This document shows, in pieces, positions 13,441 to 21,819 of a stretch of DNA of 27,605 nt (position 1 is its first letter; each line of letters starts with the position of its first letter). This stretch comes from an uncultured Clostridia bacterium (GTDB lineage: Bacteria; Bacillota; Clostridia; TANB77; CAG-508). The stretch is from NCBI GenBank assembly GCA_934120675.1, contig CAKOUU010000020.1:1-27605 (forward strand), in the 5' to 3' direction. A model generated the notes under the pieces. The model made no database searches. It saw only the letters and a list, made by a program, of their open reading frames with translations, and had not been told where the DNA came from. Made by a program: the position numbers and the translations under genes.

Positions 13441-14694
13441 TTATTGTACTTTACTCAAATCTGGATTTAATACAACTTCATCATATATTGATAGTTTTCT
13501 CATATTGATAATTTCGTCTGTTGTATATCCTAATTCCTTTAATTCATCTGTACTATAATTAGAAACTATAGAATATTTGTCATTTTTTCTTGTTACTTCT
13601 ACTAATATTTTGTCTAAATATCCCGCTCTATTTCTAACAACATAATTAAGTCCATTTTCTTCCACTATAGCTTGATTTGGTACTTTTAATCCCGTATCAC
13701 TCCACCATATCAAATCAAAAGAAATCTTTCTATAATTAGCAAGTTCACTTATCTGCTTATCTATTTCTAAAATTATTAATGTTTCGTCTTCGTTTTCTTG
13801 TGATATATATGCTATTTTTGCATTTATAATTTTTGTATTTGATAATCTAATTTGTACACTATCTTTTACTTTTGCATTTTTTGCCTTTTCTGAATTTGAT
13901 ATTGTTGCAATATAGCAATTTGAACTGTCAATTACTTTTCCGCATTCGTCATTTGTTGCTATTAATTGACCAGTTTTTAAGTTTAAATTCTCTAAAAATT
14001 CTTTACTTAATGTTGAAAAGTTATTAGGTGTTAATGTTTCTTCTAAGCCATCAACTTTATATGATACAATTCCACTTGATGGAGCTTTTATATATTCTGC
14101 ACCTGAATTCAACTGTTCTTCTAGTTTTGCTCTTTGATTATATAATTGTTTTAAATAGCTTCCAGATGCACTACTTTCTCCAGATATTTTTGCCTTTTTT
14201 GTTACTAAATTCATTATTTGTTTTTTATATTCTGCAATTTTTGATATATCTGTTGTTTTGTTTAATAGTTCTACCTTTTCGTCTATTTGATTTTCTAATA
14301 ATTTTATATCAGACAATTTTAGCGAAGTTTCAAGTCCTGCTTGTTTTGTTAAAGCTTCTTGAATTTTTGTATCTAAATCAGCAATTTGCTCTTTTAGTTT
14401 TTCTTCATTTTTGCTGTAATATCTATAAATCGAATCACCTTTTGCAGTTTTTTCACCTTCGTTTTTGATTCTTTCCATTCCATTTTTATAATTATTACCT
14501 TTTACAACTTGCTCATTTCTTATTACATATCCAATATCTGTTTCTTCTAAATATAATGTTCCTTTATCGACTGTAACTTTGTCTGTGGGCTGTTTTACTA
14601 ACATATATACCGCATACATCAAATATAATATTATTAAAATAATACTTATATATATTATAATTCTTTTTTTATTTGTTTCTTTTCCCTTTTTCAA
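13441..14694 (-). CDS. HlyD-like membrane-anchored adaptor protein
   Basis: A 417-residue protein with a basic N-terminus, one membrane anchor (about residues 12-31), a long coiled-coil hairpin (about 95-205) and then lipoyl/beta-barrel-type segments (AEYIKAPSSGIVSYKVDGLE near 210, KVKDSVQIRL near 290). This is the layout of HlyD or membrane-fusion proteins. Normally such proteins join an exporter, but no ABC transporter or outer-membrane partner is present and the organism is expected to have a single membrane. Similar orphan HlyD-like proteins lie near sepF in many Clostridia, which hints at a cell-envelope or division role. Its ATG overlaps the miaA stop by 3 nt (ATGA), so translation is probably coupled to miaA. 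No clear terminator separates it from the sepF promoter. Confidence 0.75.
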   Translation of the reverse strand: MKKGKETNKKRIIIYISIILIILYLMYAVYMLVKQPTDKVTVDKGTLYLEETDIGYVIRNEQVVKGNNYKNGMERIKNEGEKTAKGDSIYRYYSKNEEKLKEQIADLDTKIQEALTKQAGLETSLKLSDIKLLENQIDEKVELLNKTTDISKIAEYKKQIMNLVTKKAKISGESSASGSYLKQLYNQRAKLEEQLNSGAEYIKAPSSGIVSYKVDGLEETLTPNNFSTLSKEFLENLNLKTGQLIATNDECGKVIDSSNCYIATISNSEKAKNAKVKDSVQIRLSNTKIINAKIAYISQENEDETLIILEIDKQISELANYRKISFDLIWWSDTGLKVPNQAIVEENGLNYVVRNRAGYLDKILVEVTRKNDKYSIVSNYSTDELKELGYTTDEIINMRKLSIYDEVVLNPDLSKVQ

Positions 14695-15614
14695 TTTATT
14701 CCCTCCAAAATAATATTGATATTATTTTGTATATCATTTGTTCCGTCTAGCCATATTGTTTGTTTATTTTTTCTAAACCATGTTAATTGTCTTTTAGCAT
14801 ATCTTCTTGTTTCTAATTTAATTTTTTCTATCATTTCTTCTTTTGTGTAAATGCCATTCAAATAATCGACAACTTCTTTGTACCCAAGGCCTTGCATGGC
14901 TGTTGGGAATTTGTCATATTTATTAAGAATTTCTTTTACTTCTTCAATTAATCCTTGTTCAACCATTATATCAACTCTTTTGTTTATTCTTTGATATAAG
15001 ATTTCTCTGTCCCAATTTATCGCAAATACTCTGTAATCGTATTCTACTGGATTTTTTCTTGATTCTTTTTCTTGTTCCGTTTTTGTTTTTCCTGTTGAAT
15101 GATATATTTCTAAAACTCTCATAATTCTTTTTTTATCATTTTGACTGATTTTTTTCATTGCCTCTGGGTCTATTTCTACTGCCTTTTTATATAGTTCTTC
15201 TAACCCTTGTTCTTCTGCTATTTTTTCTAATTTTTTTCTATATTCTTCGTCTAATTTGATGTCATTATACTCTATTTCATATATCAAGCTATCTACATAT
15301 AATCCGGTTCCACCAACAATTATAGGTGTTTTTCCTTTATTTATTATTTCTTTTATTGCTTTTTTTGCATCTTGTTTATATTGTGCTACACTATATCTAT
15401 CTTCTGGAGAAACAAAATCTAAAAGATAGTGTTTTATTTCTCCCATTTCTTGCTTTGTTGGTTTTGCAGTTCCTATATCCATATCTTTATATATTTGCAT
15501 TGAGTCTGCTGATACTATTTCACCATTTATTTTTTTTGCAAGTTCTATCGAAAGTGCTGTTTTTCCTGATGCTGTTGGTCCACATATTACTATTACTTTG
15601 TGCTTTTCGTTCAT
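14691..15614 (-). CDS. miaA: tRNA dimethylallyltransferase MiaA
   Basis: Adds the dimethylallyl group to N6 of A37 in tRNAs that read codons beginning with U. About 307 residues, typical length. P-loop GPTASGKTALSIELA near the N-terminus, SADSMQIYKDMDIGTAKPT, the HYLLDFVSPEDRYSVAQY segment, VGGTGLY and a C-terminal RRYAKRQLTWFRK motif are all diagnostic. The ATG at 15614 is preferred: AAAGGA then lies 9 nt upstream, whereas it directly abuts the earlier in-frame ATG at 15623. The stop overlaps the start of the HlyD-like gene. It belongs to the mutL - 4-TM protein - miaA - HlyD-like unit; mutL-miaA proximity is common in bacteria. Confidence 0.95.
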   Translation of the reverse strand: MNEKHKVIVICGPTASGKTALSIELAKKINGEIVSADSMQIYKDMDIGTAKPTKQEMGEIKHYLLDFVSPEDRYSVAQYKQDAKKAIKEIINKGKTPIIVGGTGLYVDSLIYEIEYNDIKLDEEYRKKLEKIAEEQGLEELYKKAVEIDPEAMKKISQNDKKRIMRVLEIYHSTGKTKTEQEKESRKNPVEYDYRVFAINWDREILYQRINKRVDIMVEQGLIEEVKEILNKYDKFPTAMQGLGYKEVVDYLNGIYTKEEMIEKIKLETRRYAKRQLTWFRKNKQTIWLDGTNDIQNNINIILEGIN

Positions 15615-15693
15615 TCTTTTCATTCCTTTCTCAAATTACAAATCTTATAAAGATTTTAACTTTGTCATGCTTAAAATTATAATTTTCAGCCTT

Positions 15694-16116
15694 TTAAAAT
15701 TTTCTCATTTTTAAAATTCCTTGTTGTAAATTTCCTAGATAAATACTTTCAAAAATTAGTAGAATTACTATTATAATCAGAAGAATTATAATACTTCTTT
15801 TTAATTTTTCTTCTTCTATTTCTTTGCTTTTTATTTTTTCAATTTTCTTAAAAGAATATGGCAATAAAATATATCCATTTACTATAGCAAACAATAAAAC
15901 AAATACTGTTCTAATCATTTTCATGGCTTCTTTGTTATCATATTGAATTCCTATTTTTGATATTGCATATATTATAAATGTTAGCAAGTATGTTAATACT
16001 AAACCAATTATAATATATTTTATTTTTTCTTTTTTATCTATGCTTCCTAAGCTATTCCAACTCCATCCTAGTAAAACTAGAAATAGTATTGCTATTATTA
16101 TTAATATTACTGCCAT
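15694..16116 (-). CDS. Small four-helix membrane protein of unknown function
   Basis: A 140-residue protein with four predicted membrane helices (about residues 2-22, 35-55, 66-88, 107-127) and a Lys/Glu-rich cytoplasmic loop between helices 3 and 4. No catalytic motif or family signature is recognised. AAAGGA lies 11 nt before the ATG, a rather long spacing. It lies 60 bp after mutL and about 80 bp before miaA, on the same strand, so it is probably part of that operon. Confidence 0.7.
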   Translation of the reverse strand: MAVILIIIAILFLVLLGWSWNSLGSIDKKEKIKYIIIGLVLTYLLTFIIYAISKIGIQYDNKEAMKMIRTVFVLLFAIVNGYILLPYSFKKIEKIKSKEIEEEKLKRSIIILLIIIVILLIFESIYLGNLQQGILKMRKF

Positions 16117-16176
16117 TTCAAATCTAATTCCTTTCGCAATTTTATAATATGGTTAAAATTCATCCTTTTTACTTTT

Positions 16177-18543
16177 TTATTTTCTTGCAAACTTTCTTTC
16201 AATATCATATTTTGTCATTTTTATTGCTGTTGGTCTTCCATGTGGGCAAGTAAATGGATTTGGTAATTCTAATAATTTATCCATTAAACTTTCTACTTCT
16301 TCTTTTGTCAAAACCATATTTGCTTTTACTGCTGCTTTACATGCTACTGTTGCTATAAACTTTTCTTCCTTTTCTTGTTTTGCTGTTCTTGCTACTGTAT
16401 TTATCTCATCTAAAGTTTCCAAGAATAATTCTTTATTGTCTAAGTCTATACAAACTGTTGGAACACCTGTTAATTTTATTGTATTTTCCCCAAATTCTTC
16501 TAGGCTAAATCCAGCTTTTTTAAACATGTCCATATTATCTCTTGCAATTTCCATTTCTTTATGTGTCAATGTTATTACATCTGGTATTAATAGCATTTGT
16601 GAATCTTTTGATAAATCACTATAATAGTTATTTTTTACCTTTTCATACATTATTCTTTCATGTGCTGCGTGTTGGTCTATTATGTACATTTCTTTGTCCA
16701 TTTCTATAATTATATATGTATTAAATGCTATTCCTATAAATTTATAAACTGGCTTTTTGTATTCTTCACTTTCTTCAAATACTGATATGTTGTCTTTTAT
16801 TAAATCAACCGCTGTATTTTTAGGTGTTTCCGCTTCTTCTTTAGTATCTACAATAATTGGTTTTGTTCCGAATAATTTTTCATACATCGTATTAAAGTCT
16901 TCTGTTGTTTTGTCTTCATATTGCAAGTTTTCTAACTCTTTGATTTGTTCTGTTATTTTTTCTAATTTTTCTTCAGCTTCGCTTTTATTTTCTGTTTGTA
17001 TTTCTTCTGGTTTATTATCATTTTCTTCATTTTGTTGTTCGTTCTCATTAATATTTTGCTCAACTTGATTATTATCTTGTTGCTCATTTTGATTTAATTC
17101 TTGTGCATTTTCAACTACATTTTCTTGTTCTGCTTTGATATCAGCTTCTTCACCATTTGAATTATCTTGTTCATTTTTGATAACTGTTTCTTCAGAATTT
17201 GCTGTTTCAGCTGGATTTTGATTATTTTCATTATCTGTTGTTTCAGTCGAATTTGAGTTAATTGTTTCTTCTTGTTTTTTCATTTGAACATAGTTATCAT
17301 TTAATTTGATACTTGGATTTTCTTCAACTTGTTTTTGTAAATCTTGTTGCATTTTTCTAAGTTGTTCAAGTACATCTGCAGTATTTACAGGGCCTCCTAG
17401 GCCTACATTTGTTTTTATTTTACTTTCTTGATCATTGTATTGTTCAATTTTTTTAGTTTCATTTTTTCTAAAATCAAATAATCCTTTTGATTCTTGTTTT
17501 TCAGTATTTTCTTGTCTATCTAGCTCTTTTGGTTTTTCAGTATTTGCAACCAATTCATTTTCTAGTAATGTATTTTTTATTGCATGATATATTGACTGAA
17601 AAATTCTACTTTCGTCTTCAAACCTTACTTCCAATTTTGCTGGATGAACATTTACATCTACTTTTGCTGGATTCATGGTTATGTTTAAAATAACAAATCC
17701 AAATTTTCCGATAGGAATTAGTCCTTTGAAAGCTTGTTCTGTTGCTGCTGTCAACACTTTATCTTTTATAAATCTTTTATTTACAAAGAATAATTGATTT
17801 GACCTATTTGACCTTGCTATTTCTGGTTTTCCTATAACACCATTAACTTGTATATCTTCAAATGTATATTCTACTGGTAAAATTCCTGTAGCAACGTCTT
17901 TACCATATATACTGTAAATTACACTTTTTATATCACCATTTCCATTTGTTTGTATTACAGTTTTTCCTGTATTTATTAATTTTATTGCTATATTAGGATT
18001 TACTAATGCTATTCTTGTTATTGCATCTTCTACATATCCTGATTCAGTGTAATCTTTCTTTAAGAATTTATATCTTACTGGTGTATTAAAAAATAGATTT
18101 CTTACAGTTATAGATGTTCCTGTTTGACATCCTACTTCTTGTTTATCTAGTATATTTCCTGCTTCTACTACTATTTTATATCCTGTGTCTTGTGCTTCTG
18201 TTTTTGATATCATTTCTACATTTGCTATTGCTGCTATACTTGCTAATGCTTCACCTCTAAATCCCATAGATGTTACTACATCTAAGTCTTCTGCTTTTCT
18301 AATTTTACTAGTTGCATGTCTTTCAAATGCAATCTCTAAGTCGTCTGGTGCTATTCCTTTTCCGTTATCTGTTACTTTTATGTATGATATTCCACCGTTT
18401 TTTATTTCTACTGTTATATTGTTTGCTCCTGCATCTATTGAGTTTTCTACCATTTCTTTTATTACTGAAGCTGGTCTTTCTATAACTTCACCAGCTGCTA
18501 TTTTATTTATTGTTAAGTCATCTAGTAATACTATGTTTCCCAT
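16177..18543 (-). CDS. mutL: DNA mismatch repair protein MutL (endonuclease type)
   Basis: Mismatch-repair ATPase and nicking endonuclease that acts after MutS. The N-terminal GHKL ATPase shows AAGEVIERPASVIKEMVENS, DNGKGI and GFRGEALASIAAI. The C-terminal domain has the metal-binding endonuclease motif DQHAAHERIMYE near residue 622, ACKAAVKAN, and CPHGRP near 766, so this is the nicking type found in bacteria without MutH. At 788 residues it is longer than usual because of an acidic Asn/Gln/Glu-rich linker at roughly 400-540. GGAGG lies 9 nt before the start. mutS, often directly upstream, is not here: the divergent cotJ operon takes its place. Confidence 0.95.
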   Translation of the reverse strand: MGNIVLLDDLTINKIAAGEVIERPASVIKEMVENSIDAGANNITVEIKNGGISYIKVTDNGKGIAPDDLEIAFERHATSKIRKAEDLDVVTSMGFRGEALASIAAIANVEMISKTEAQDTGYKIVVEAGNILDKQEVGCQTGTSITVRNLFFNTPVRYKFLKKDYTESGYVEDAITRIALVNPNIAIKLINTGKTVIQTNGNGDIKSVIYSIYGKDVATGILPVEYTFEDIQVNGVIGKPEIARSNRSNQLFFVNKRFIKDKVLTAATEQAFKGLIPIGKFGFVILNITMNPAKVDVNVHPAKLEVRFEDESRIFQSIYHAIKNTLLENELVANTEKPKELDRQENTEKQESKGLFDFRKNETKKIEQYNDQESKIKTNVGLGGPVNTADVLEQLRKMQQDLQKQVEENPSIKLNDNYVQMKKQEETINSNSTETTDNENNQNPAETANSEETVIKNEQDNSNGEEADIKAEQENVVENAQELNQNEQQDNNQVEQNINENEQQNEENDNKPEEIQTENKSEAEEKLEKITEQIKELENLQYEDKTTEDFNTMYEKLFGTKPIIVDTKEEAETPKNTAVDLIKDNISVFEESEEYKKPVYKFIGIAFNTYIIIEMDKEMYIIDQHAAHERIMYEKVKNNYYSDLSKDSQMLLIPDVITLTHKEMEIARDNMDMFKKAGFSLEEFGENTIKLTGVPTVCIDLDNKELFLETLDEINTVARTAKQEKEEKFIATVACKAAVKANMVLTKEEVESLMDKLLELPNPFTCPHGRPTAIKMTKYDIERKFARK

Positions 18544-18574
18544 TTACTTGACCTCCGTTTTTTTATTTATGCTT

Positions 18575-18604
18575 ATTATATCATTACTTTTTTTATTTTG
18601 TATA
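18575..18604 (-). promoter_or_regulatory. Candidate promoter of mutL
   Basis: On the minus strand TATAAT (18575-18580) is perfect; TATACA (18599-18604), 18 bp upstream, is a weak -35. The leader would be about 25-30 nt. Confidence 0.4.
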
Positions 18605-18743
18605 GTATTTTTAAATTTTTTATAAATTTATTTTATAATTTGTTAGATTGCAGTCGATAAAATTATTGTTTATAATAGGATTCCTTCTTTAAGTATTTTT
18701 GTCCATTTAATTTGAATAAAAAGTAGCAAATGTCGAAAATTCT

Positions 18744-18751
18744 CATATAAT
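18744..18751 (+). promoter_or_regulatory. CATA-type -10 candidate for the cotJ operon
   Basis: CATATAAT lies 22 nt before the cotJA start and resembles the CATA-type -10 of mother-cell sigma factors E and K; in Bacillus cotJ is transcribed by sigma E. No convincing -35 was seen and the leader would be very short. An alternative sigma-A-like site, TTGCAG-17-TATAAT, is at 18648-18676. Confidence 0.35.
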
Positions 18752-18773
18752 AAAAATAAAGGAGGAAAACAAA

Positions 18774-19151
18774 ATGTTTGGAAGAAGAAAATGTTATTGT
18801 ATTAATAATAATTATCAAAACAATTCATGTGAAGAACAAAGTGACATAATGGAAGACAAATGCTCAAATGTAGCCAATGCAAATTTTAGTTGTAATCAAA
18901 ATGAATATATGGATTGTTGTGAATGTGGATTTGAAGAAGAAGACAATGTATTTCCGGAAAATCCAATGTTAGGTCAAAGTTATGTACCTATCCAATATAT
19001 GGATAAAACATTCAAACCATGTGTAGGACTAAAAATGGGAACAATATTTCCAGAATTAGTCAGTCCTTATATGCCAGGTCAATCTATGAATGAAATTAAG
19101 TATTTGTCAGCAACAAATACTATAAAGGAGGGTTGTAACAAATGTCAATAG
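18774..19151 (+). CDS. cotJA: Spore coat protein CotJA with Cys-rich N-terminal extension
   Basis: Inner spore-coat-associated protein encoded in the mother cell, first gene of cotJABC. The recognisable CotJA region is the C-terminal half (about 62-115): MLGQSYVPIQYMDKTFKP followed by CVGLKMGTIFPELVSPYMPG. The length of 125 aa exceeds the usual 70-90 because of an N-terminal extension with eight cysteines in the first 51 residues, including a CCEC cluster. The ribosome binding site AAAGGAGG is strong. The stop overlaps the cotJB start by 10 bp. The cysteines may serve coat cross-linking or metal binding; this is inference. Confidence 0.88.
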   Translation: MFGRRKCYCINNNYQNNSCEEQSDIMEDKCSNVANANFSCNQNEYMDCCECGFEEEDNVFPENPMLGQSYVPIQYMDKTFKPCVGLKMGTIFPELVSPYMPGQSMNEIKYLSATNTIKEGCNKCQ

Positions 19152-19498
19152 AAGAAAATAGAAATTGCAGTTGTAATGATAATATGGATAACAATATTAT
19201 GAATACAATGTCCGAAATGACAATGAATGCTCAAGGAAGAAAAATAAACTGTTGTGAAAAAGAAGAATTGTTACAACAAATAAGATGTTGTGATTTTGCA
19301 ATAAATGAACTTGCTTTATATTTAGATACACACCCAACAGATGACAAAGCACTTTGCTTACACAGAAAATATTGCAGAGAGGTAAAAGATTTGAAAGATA
19401 AATATCAAAAAGTTTATGGTCCTTTAACTATTAATTTTCCATGTAATAAATGGAGATGGCTTGAAGAACCATGGCCTTGGGAAGGAGGAATGAATTAA
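19142..19498 (+). CDS. cotJB: Spore coat protein CotJB
   Basis: Second protein of the CotJ complex. The conserved CotJB core is in the C-terminal two thirds: LLQQIRCCDFAINELALYLD, THPTDDKALCLHRKY, then PLTINF and the Trp-rich end WRWLEEPWPWEGG. The 118 residues include an N-terminal Cys/Asn-rich extension of about 40 residues. GGAGG lies inside the cotJA coding end, 8 nt before the ATG. The TAA stop overlaps the cotJC ATG by one base. In Bacillus, CotJA and CotJC depend on each other for incorporation into the coat. Confidence 0.93.
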   Translation: MSIEENRNCSCNDNMDNNIMNTMSEMTMNAQGRKINCCEKEELLQQIRCCDFAINELALYLDTHPTDDKALCLHRKYCREVKDLKDKYQKVYGPLTINFPCNKWRWLEEPWPWEGGMN

Positions 19499-20097
19499 TG
19501 TGGACTTATAATAAAACATTACAATATCCAATTAATATAAAATGTACAGATCCAAGATTAGCAAAAGTAATAATATCTCAATATGGTGGACCTGATGGTG
19601 AACTTGCTGCATCTCTAAGATATTTATCTCAAAGATTTGGTATGCCAGACCAAAATGCAAAAGCAATTCTTAACGATATAGGCACGGAGGAGCTTGCTCA
19701 CCTTGAAATGGTAGGAACAATAGTACATCAATTAACAAAAGGTGCATCTATTGAAGAAATAGAAAAAGCAGGTTTAGGACCATATTATACTGACCATGGT
19801 GTTGATGTATATCCACAATCAGCAGCAGGCGCTCCATTTACAGCAGCATATATTGCATGTAAAGGTGACCCAATTGCAAACTTGCAAGAAGATTTGGCTG
19901 CAGAACAAAAAGCTCGTGCAACTTATGAGAAATTGATTGATTTATGTAGAGATAACCCAGATGTTATTGATCCATTAAGATATTTAAGAGAAAGAGAAGT
20001 TGTTCATTTCCAAAGATTTGGTGAGGCTTTAAGAGGTGTTCAAGATAAATTGGCAGAAAAGAAATTTTATATGAATAATATGAAAAATTGTGATTAA
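19498..20097 (+). CDS. cotJC: Spore coat protein CotJC, manganese-catalase-like
   Basis: A 199-residue ferritin-like four-helix protein of the manganese catalase family, found in the spore coat. Typical segments are MWTYNKTLQYPI, PDGELAASLRYLSQRFGMPD, the metal-ligand run GTEELAHLEMVGTIVHQL, QEDLAAEQKARATYEKLI and REREVVHFQRFGEAL. Glu and His residues in these supply the di-manganese site. The ATG at 19498 is chosen: it follows GGAGG at 9 nt, overlaps the cotJB stop, and matches the conserved start of the family; an earlier in-frame ATG at 19471 lies inside cotJB. It probably removes peroxide at the spore surface. A perfect 18-bp hairpin follows the gene. Confidence 0.95.
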   Translation: MWTYNKTLQYPINIKCTDPRLAKVIISQYGGPDGELAASLRYLSQRFGMPDQNAKAILNDIGTEELAHLEMVGTIVHQLTKGASIEEIEKAGLGPYYTDHGVDVYPQSAAGAPFTAAYIACKGDPIANLQEDLAAEQKARATYEKLIDLCRDNPDVIDPLRYLREREVVHFQRFGEALRGVQDKLAEKKFYMNNMKNCD

Positions 20098-20125
20098 AAG
20101 TTAATTTTAAAGTTGCAATGTAATT

Positions 20126-20165
20126 TTATATATTAGGAAAGTTGCATAACTTTCCTAATATATAA
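20126..20165 (+). terminator. Perfect 18-bp hairpin after cotJC
   Basis: Arms 20126-20143 and 20148-20165 pair without mismatch around GCAT. The U run does not follow directly; a second hairpin with one begins 2 nt later. Together they should stop cotJ transcription. Confidence 0.65.
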
Positions 20166-20166
20166 T

Positions 20167-20201
20167 AAAAAGCCAGTAGATTTATTTCTACTAGCTTTTT
20201 T
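20167..20201. terminator. Bidirectional terminator between cotJC and pyk
   Basis: AAAAAGC-C-AGTAGA pairs with TCTACT-A-GCTTTTT with a single mismatch. A T6 run follows on the plus strand and TTTTTATTAT on the minus strand. It therefore serves convergent cotJC and pyk, whose stop codon is at 20219. Confidence 0.85.
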
Positions 20202-20218
20202 GTTTTATATAATATAAA

Positions 20219-21652
20219 TTAGATTTTTGCAACACTTGCAACTACTTTGCTTTCTTCTGCATTTGCTAAAATGCTTGGTCCACCTGAAATTACAATTGTA
20301 TCACCTTTTTCTAAGATACCTTTATCTTGTAATTTTTTAATTCCATTTTCAAGAGTTGTATCAATATTTTCAGTTTTTTCAACAAATACTGGTGTTACAT
20401 TCCAAGCTAATGCTAATTGGTTAAATGTTTTTCTATTATCTGTTATAGCTAAAATTGGGCATCCAGCTCCAAGTCCTGCTAATTTTCTTGCAGAATTTCC
20501 TGAATTTGTGTAGCATACAATTGCATCTGCTTCCATGTTCATTGCTGTAACGCATGTTGAATATGCAACTTTTGTTTCGAAATCTGATAAATCCATGTTA
20601 TCATTTTCTCTAAATCTTTTCCAGTAATTAATTTCTGGTTCAACTCTGTTTGCTATTTTAACCATTGTTTGAACACATTCTACTGGGTAATCACCTTGAG
20701 CACATTCTCCAGATAACATTATTGCACTTGTTCTATCATAGATAGCGTTTGCAACGTCACTTGCTTCTGCTCTTGTTGGTAATGGTTGATGTGTCATTGA
20801 TTCTAACATTTGTGTAGCTGTTATAGCTGGTTTACAAAGTTTGTTAGATGTTTTTATTATTCTTTTTTGAATTACAGGTGGTTCTGTAAAGTCTGTTTCT
20901 GTAGCCATATCTCCTCTGGCAATCATTTGAGCATCTGCTTCTAATAAGATGTTGTCTAAGTTTGCTATACCTTCAACATTTTCTATTTTTGTTATTATTT
21001 GGATATCTTTTCCACCGTTTTCATCTAATACTTTTCTTACTTGTCTTACATCATCTAAGTTTCTTGCAAATGAAATTGCAACAAAGTCATAATCATGTTC
21101 ACAAGCTGTTTTTAAGTCAGCAATATCTTTTTCAGCTAAACCTGGTAATCTGATTACTGTTCCAGGTAAGTTCATTGTTTTTCTACTTCCTAATCCATTT
21201 CCATGAACTACTGTACAAACTATATCTTTTCCAGAAACTTCGTCAACTTTTAATTCAATTGCTCCATCATCGATTAATATTTTTGTACCTGGTTGTACGT
21301 CTTTATATAATTCTTTGTATGTTACAGAAACTCCTTCTTCGTTTCCTTCAATATCTTCATTAAATAATGTGAATTTTTGTCCGTCTTTTAATTCGATTTT
21401 TTTATTTTTTCCTGTGTATAGCATTCCTGTTCTTATTTCAGGACCTTTCATATCTAATAATAATGCTACTGGTATGTCTAATTCTTTTCTTAATTTGATT
21501 ATGTTTTCTGTTTTTTCAGATTGTTCATCCCAGCTTCCATGAGAATAGTTAACTCTTGTTACATTTAGACCTGCATTAAATAATTCTTCTAATTTGTTTT
21601 CACTTGCTGGTCCTATTGTTCCAACTATTTTTGTTTTTCTTAATTGTTTCAT
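20219..21652 (-). CDS. pyk: Pyruvate kinase
   Basis: Final ATP-forming step of glycolysis, phosphoenolpyruvate to pyruvate. The 477 residues cover the (beta/alpha)8 barrel, the B domain and the C-terminal domain. The extra PEP-utiliser-like domain that brings Bacillus enzymes to about 585 aa is absent. Conserved segments are TKIVGTIGPAS, the DMKGPEIRTG substrate loop, ITKIENVEGI and MIARGD with the Mg-binding Glu and Asp, and TRAEASDVANAIYDRTSAIM. After ARGD the usual LGVEIP is replaced by MATETDFTEPP, a clade-type variation that leaves the metal ligands intact. Good GGGAGG before the start. The gene has its own promoter and a terminator shared with cotJC. Confidence 0.96.
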   Translation of the reverse strand: MKQLRKTKIVGTIGPASENKLEELFNAGLNVTRVNYSHGSWDEQSEKTENIIKLRKELDIPVALLLDMKGPEIRTGMLYTGKNKKIELKDGQKFTLFNEDIEGNEEGVSVTYKELYKDVQPGTKILIDDGAIELKVDEVSGKDIVCTVVHGNGLGSRKTMNLPGTVIRLPGLAEKDIADLKTACEHDYDFVAISFARNLDDVRQVRKVLDENGGKDIQIITKIENVEGIANLDNILLEADAQMIARGDMATETDFTEPPVIQKRIIKTSNKLCKPAITATQMLESMTHQPLPTRAEASDVANAIYDRTSAIMLSGECAQGDYPVECVQTMVKIANRVEPEINYWKRFRENDNMDLSDFETKVAYSTCVTAMNMEADAIVCYTNSGNSARKLAGLGAGCPILAITDNRKTFNQLALAWNVTPVFVEKTENIDTTLENGIKKLQDKGILEKGDTIVISGGPSILANAEESKVVASVAKI

Positions 21653-21683
21653 TTTTATTCCTCCCTTTTTTTAACCGATATCT

Positions 21684-21713
21684 ATTATATCACAACTAAT
21701 TACCATTTTTCAA
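21684..21713 (-). promoter_or_regulatory. Promoter of pyk
   Basis: On the minus strand TTGAAA (21708-21713) is followed after 18 bp by perfect TATAAT (21684-21689). It lies between the large inverted repeat and the gene, so pyk is transcribed independently of the thioesterase gene. Confidence 0.7.
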
Positions 21714-21720
21714 CATTTTT

Positions 21721-21809
21721 TTAAAATTTTTCGGGATTTGGGGACGGGTCTTTAATCCCTAAATTTTTTCGGGATTAAAGACCCGTCCCCAAATCCCGAA
21801 AAATTTTAA
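21721..21809. repeat. Perfect 39-bp inverted repeat between thioesterase and pyk
   Basis: Arms 21721-21759 and 21771-21809 are exact reverse complements with an 11-nt loop. They contain GGGATTTGGGGACGGGTC and TTTAATCCC, a variant of the repeat at 4985-5053. The unit lies 10 bp after the thioesterase stop. A T-rich end on each strand makes it a likely bidirectional terminator. Confidence 0.85.
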
Positions 21810-21819
21810 CACTATACAT

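Noticed and set aside
18731..18737. TGTCGAA matching a Spo0A box just upstream of cotJA; similar words at 1736-1742 (reverse) and 27435-27441.
   Set aside because: About two such 7-mers are expected by chance in this window, and the other copies lie in a terminator tail and a tRNA leader.
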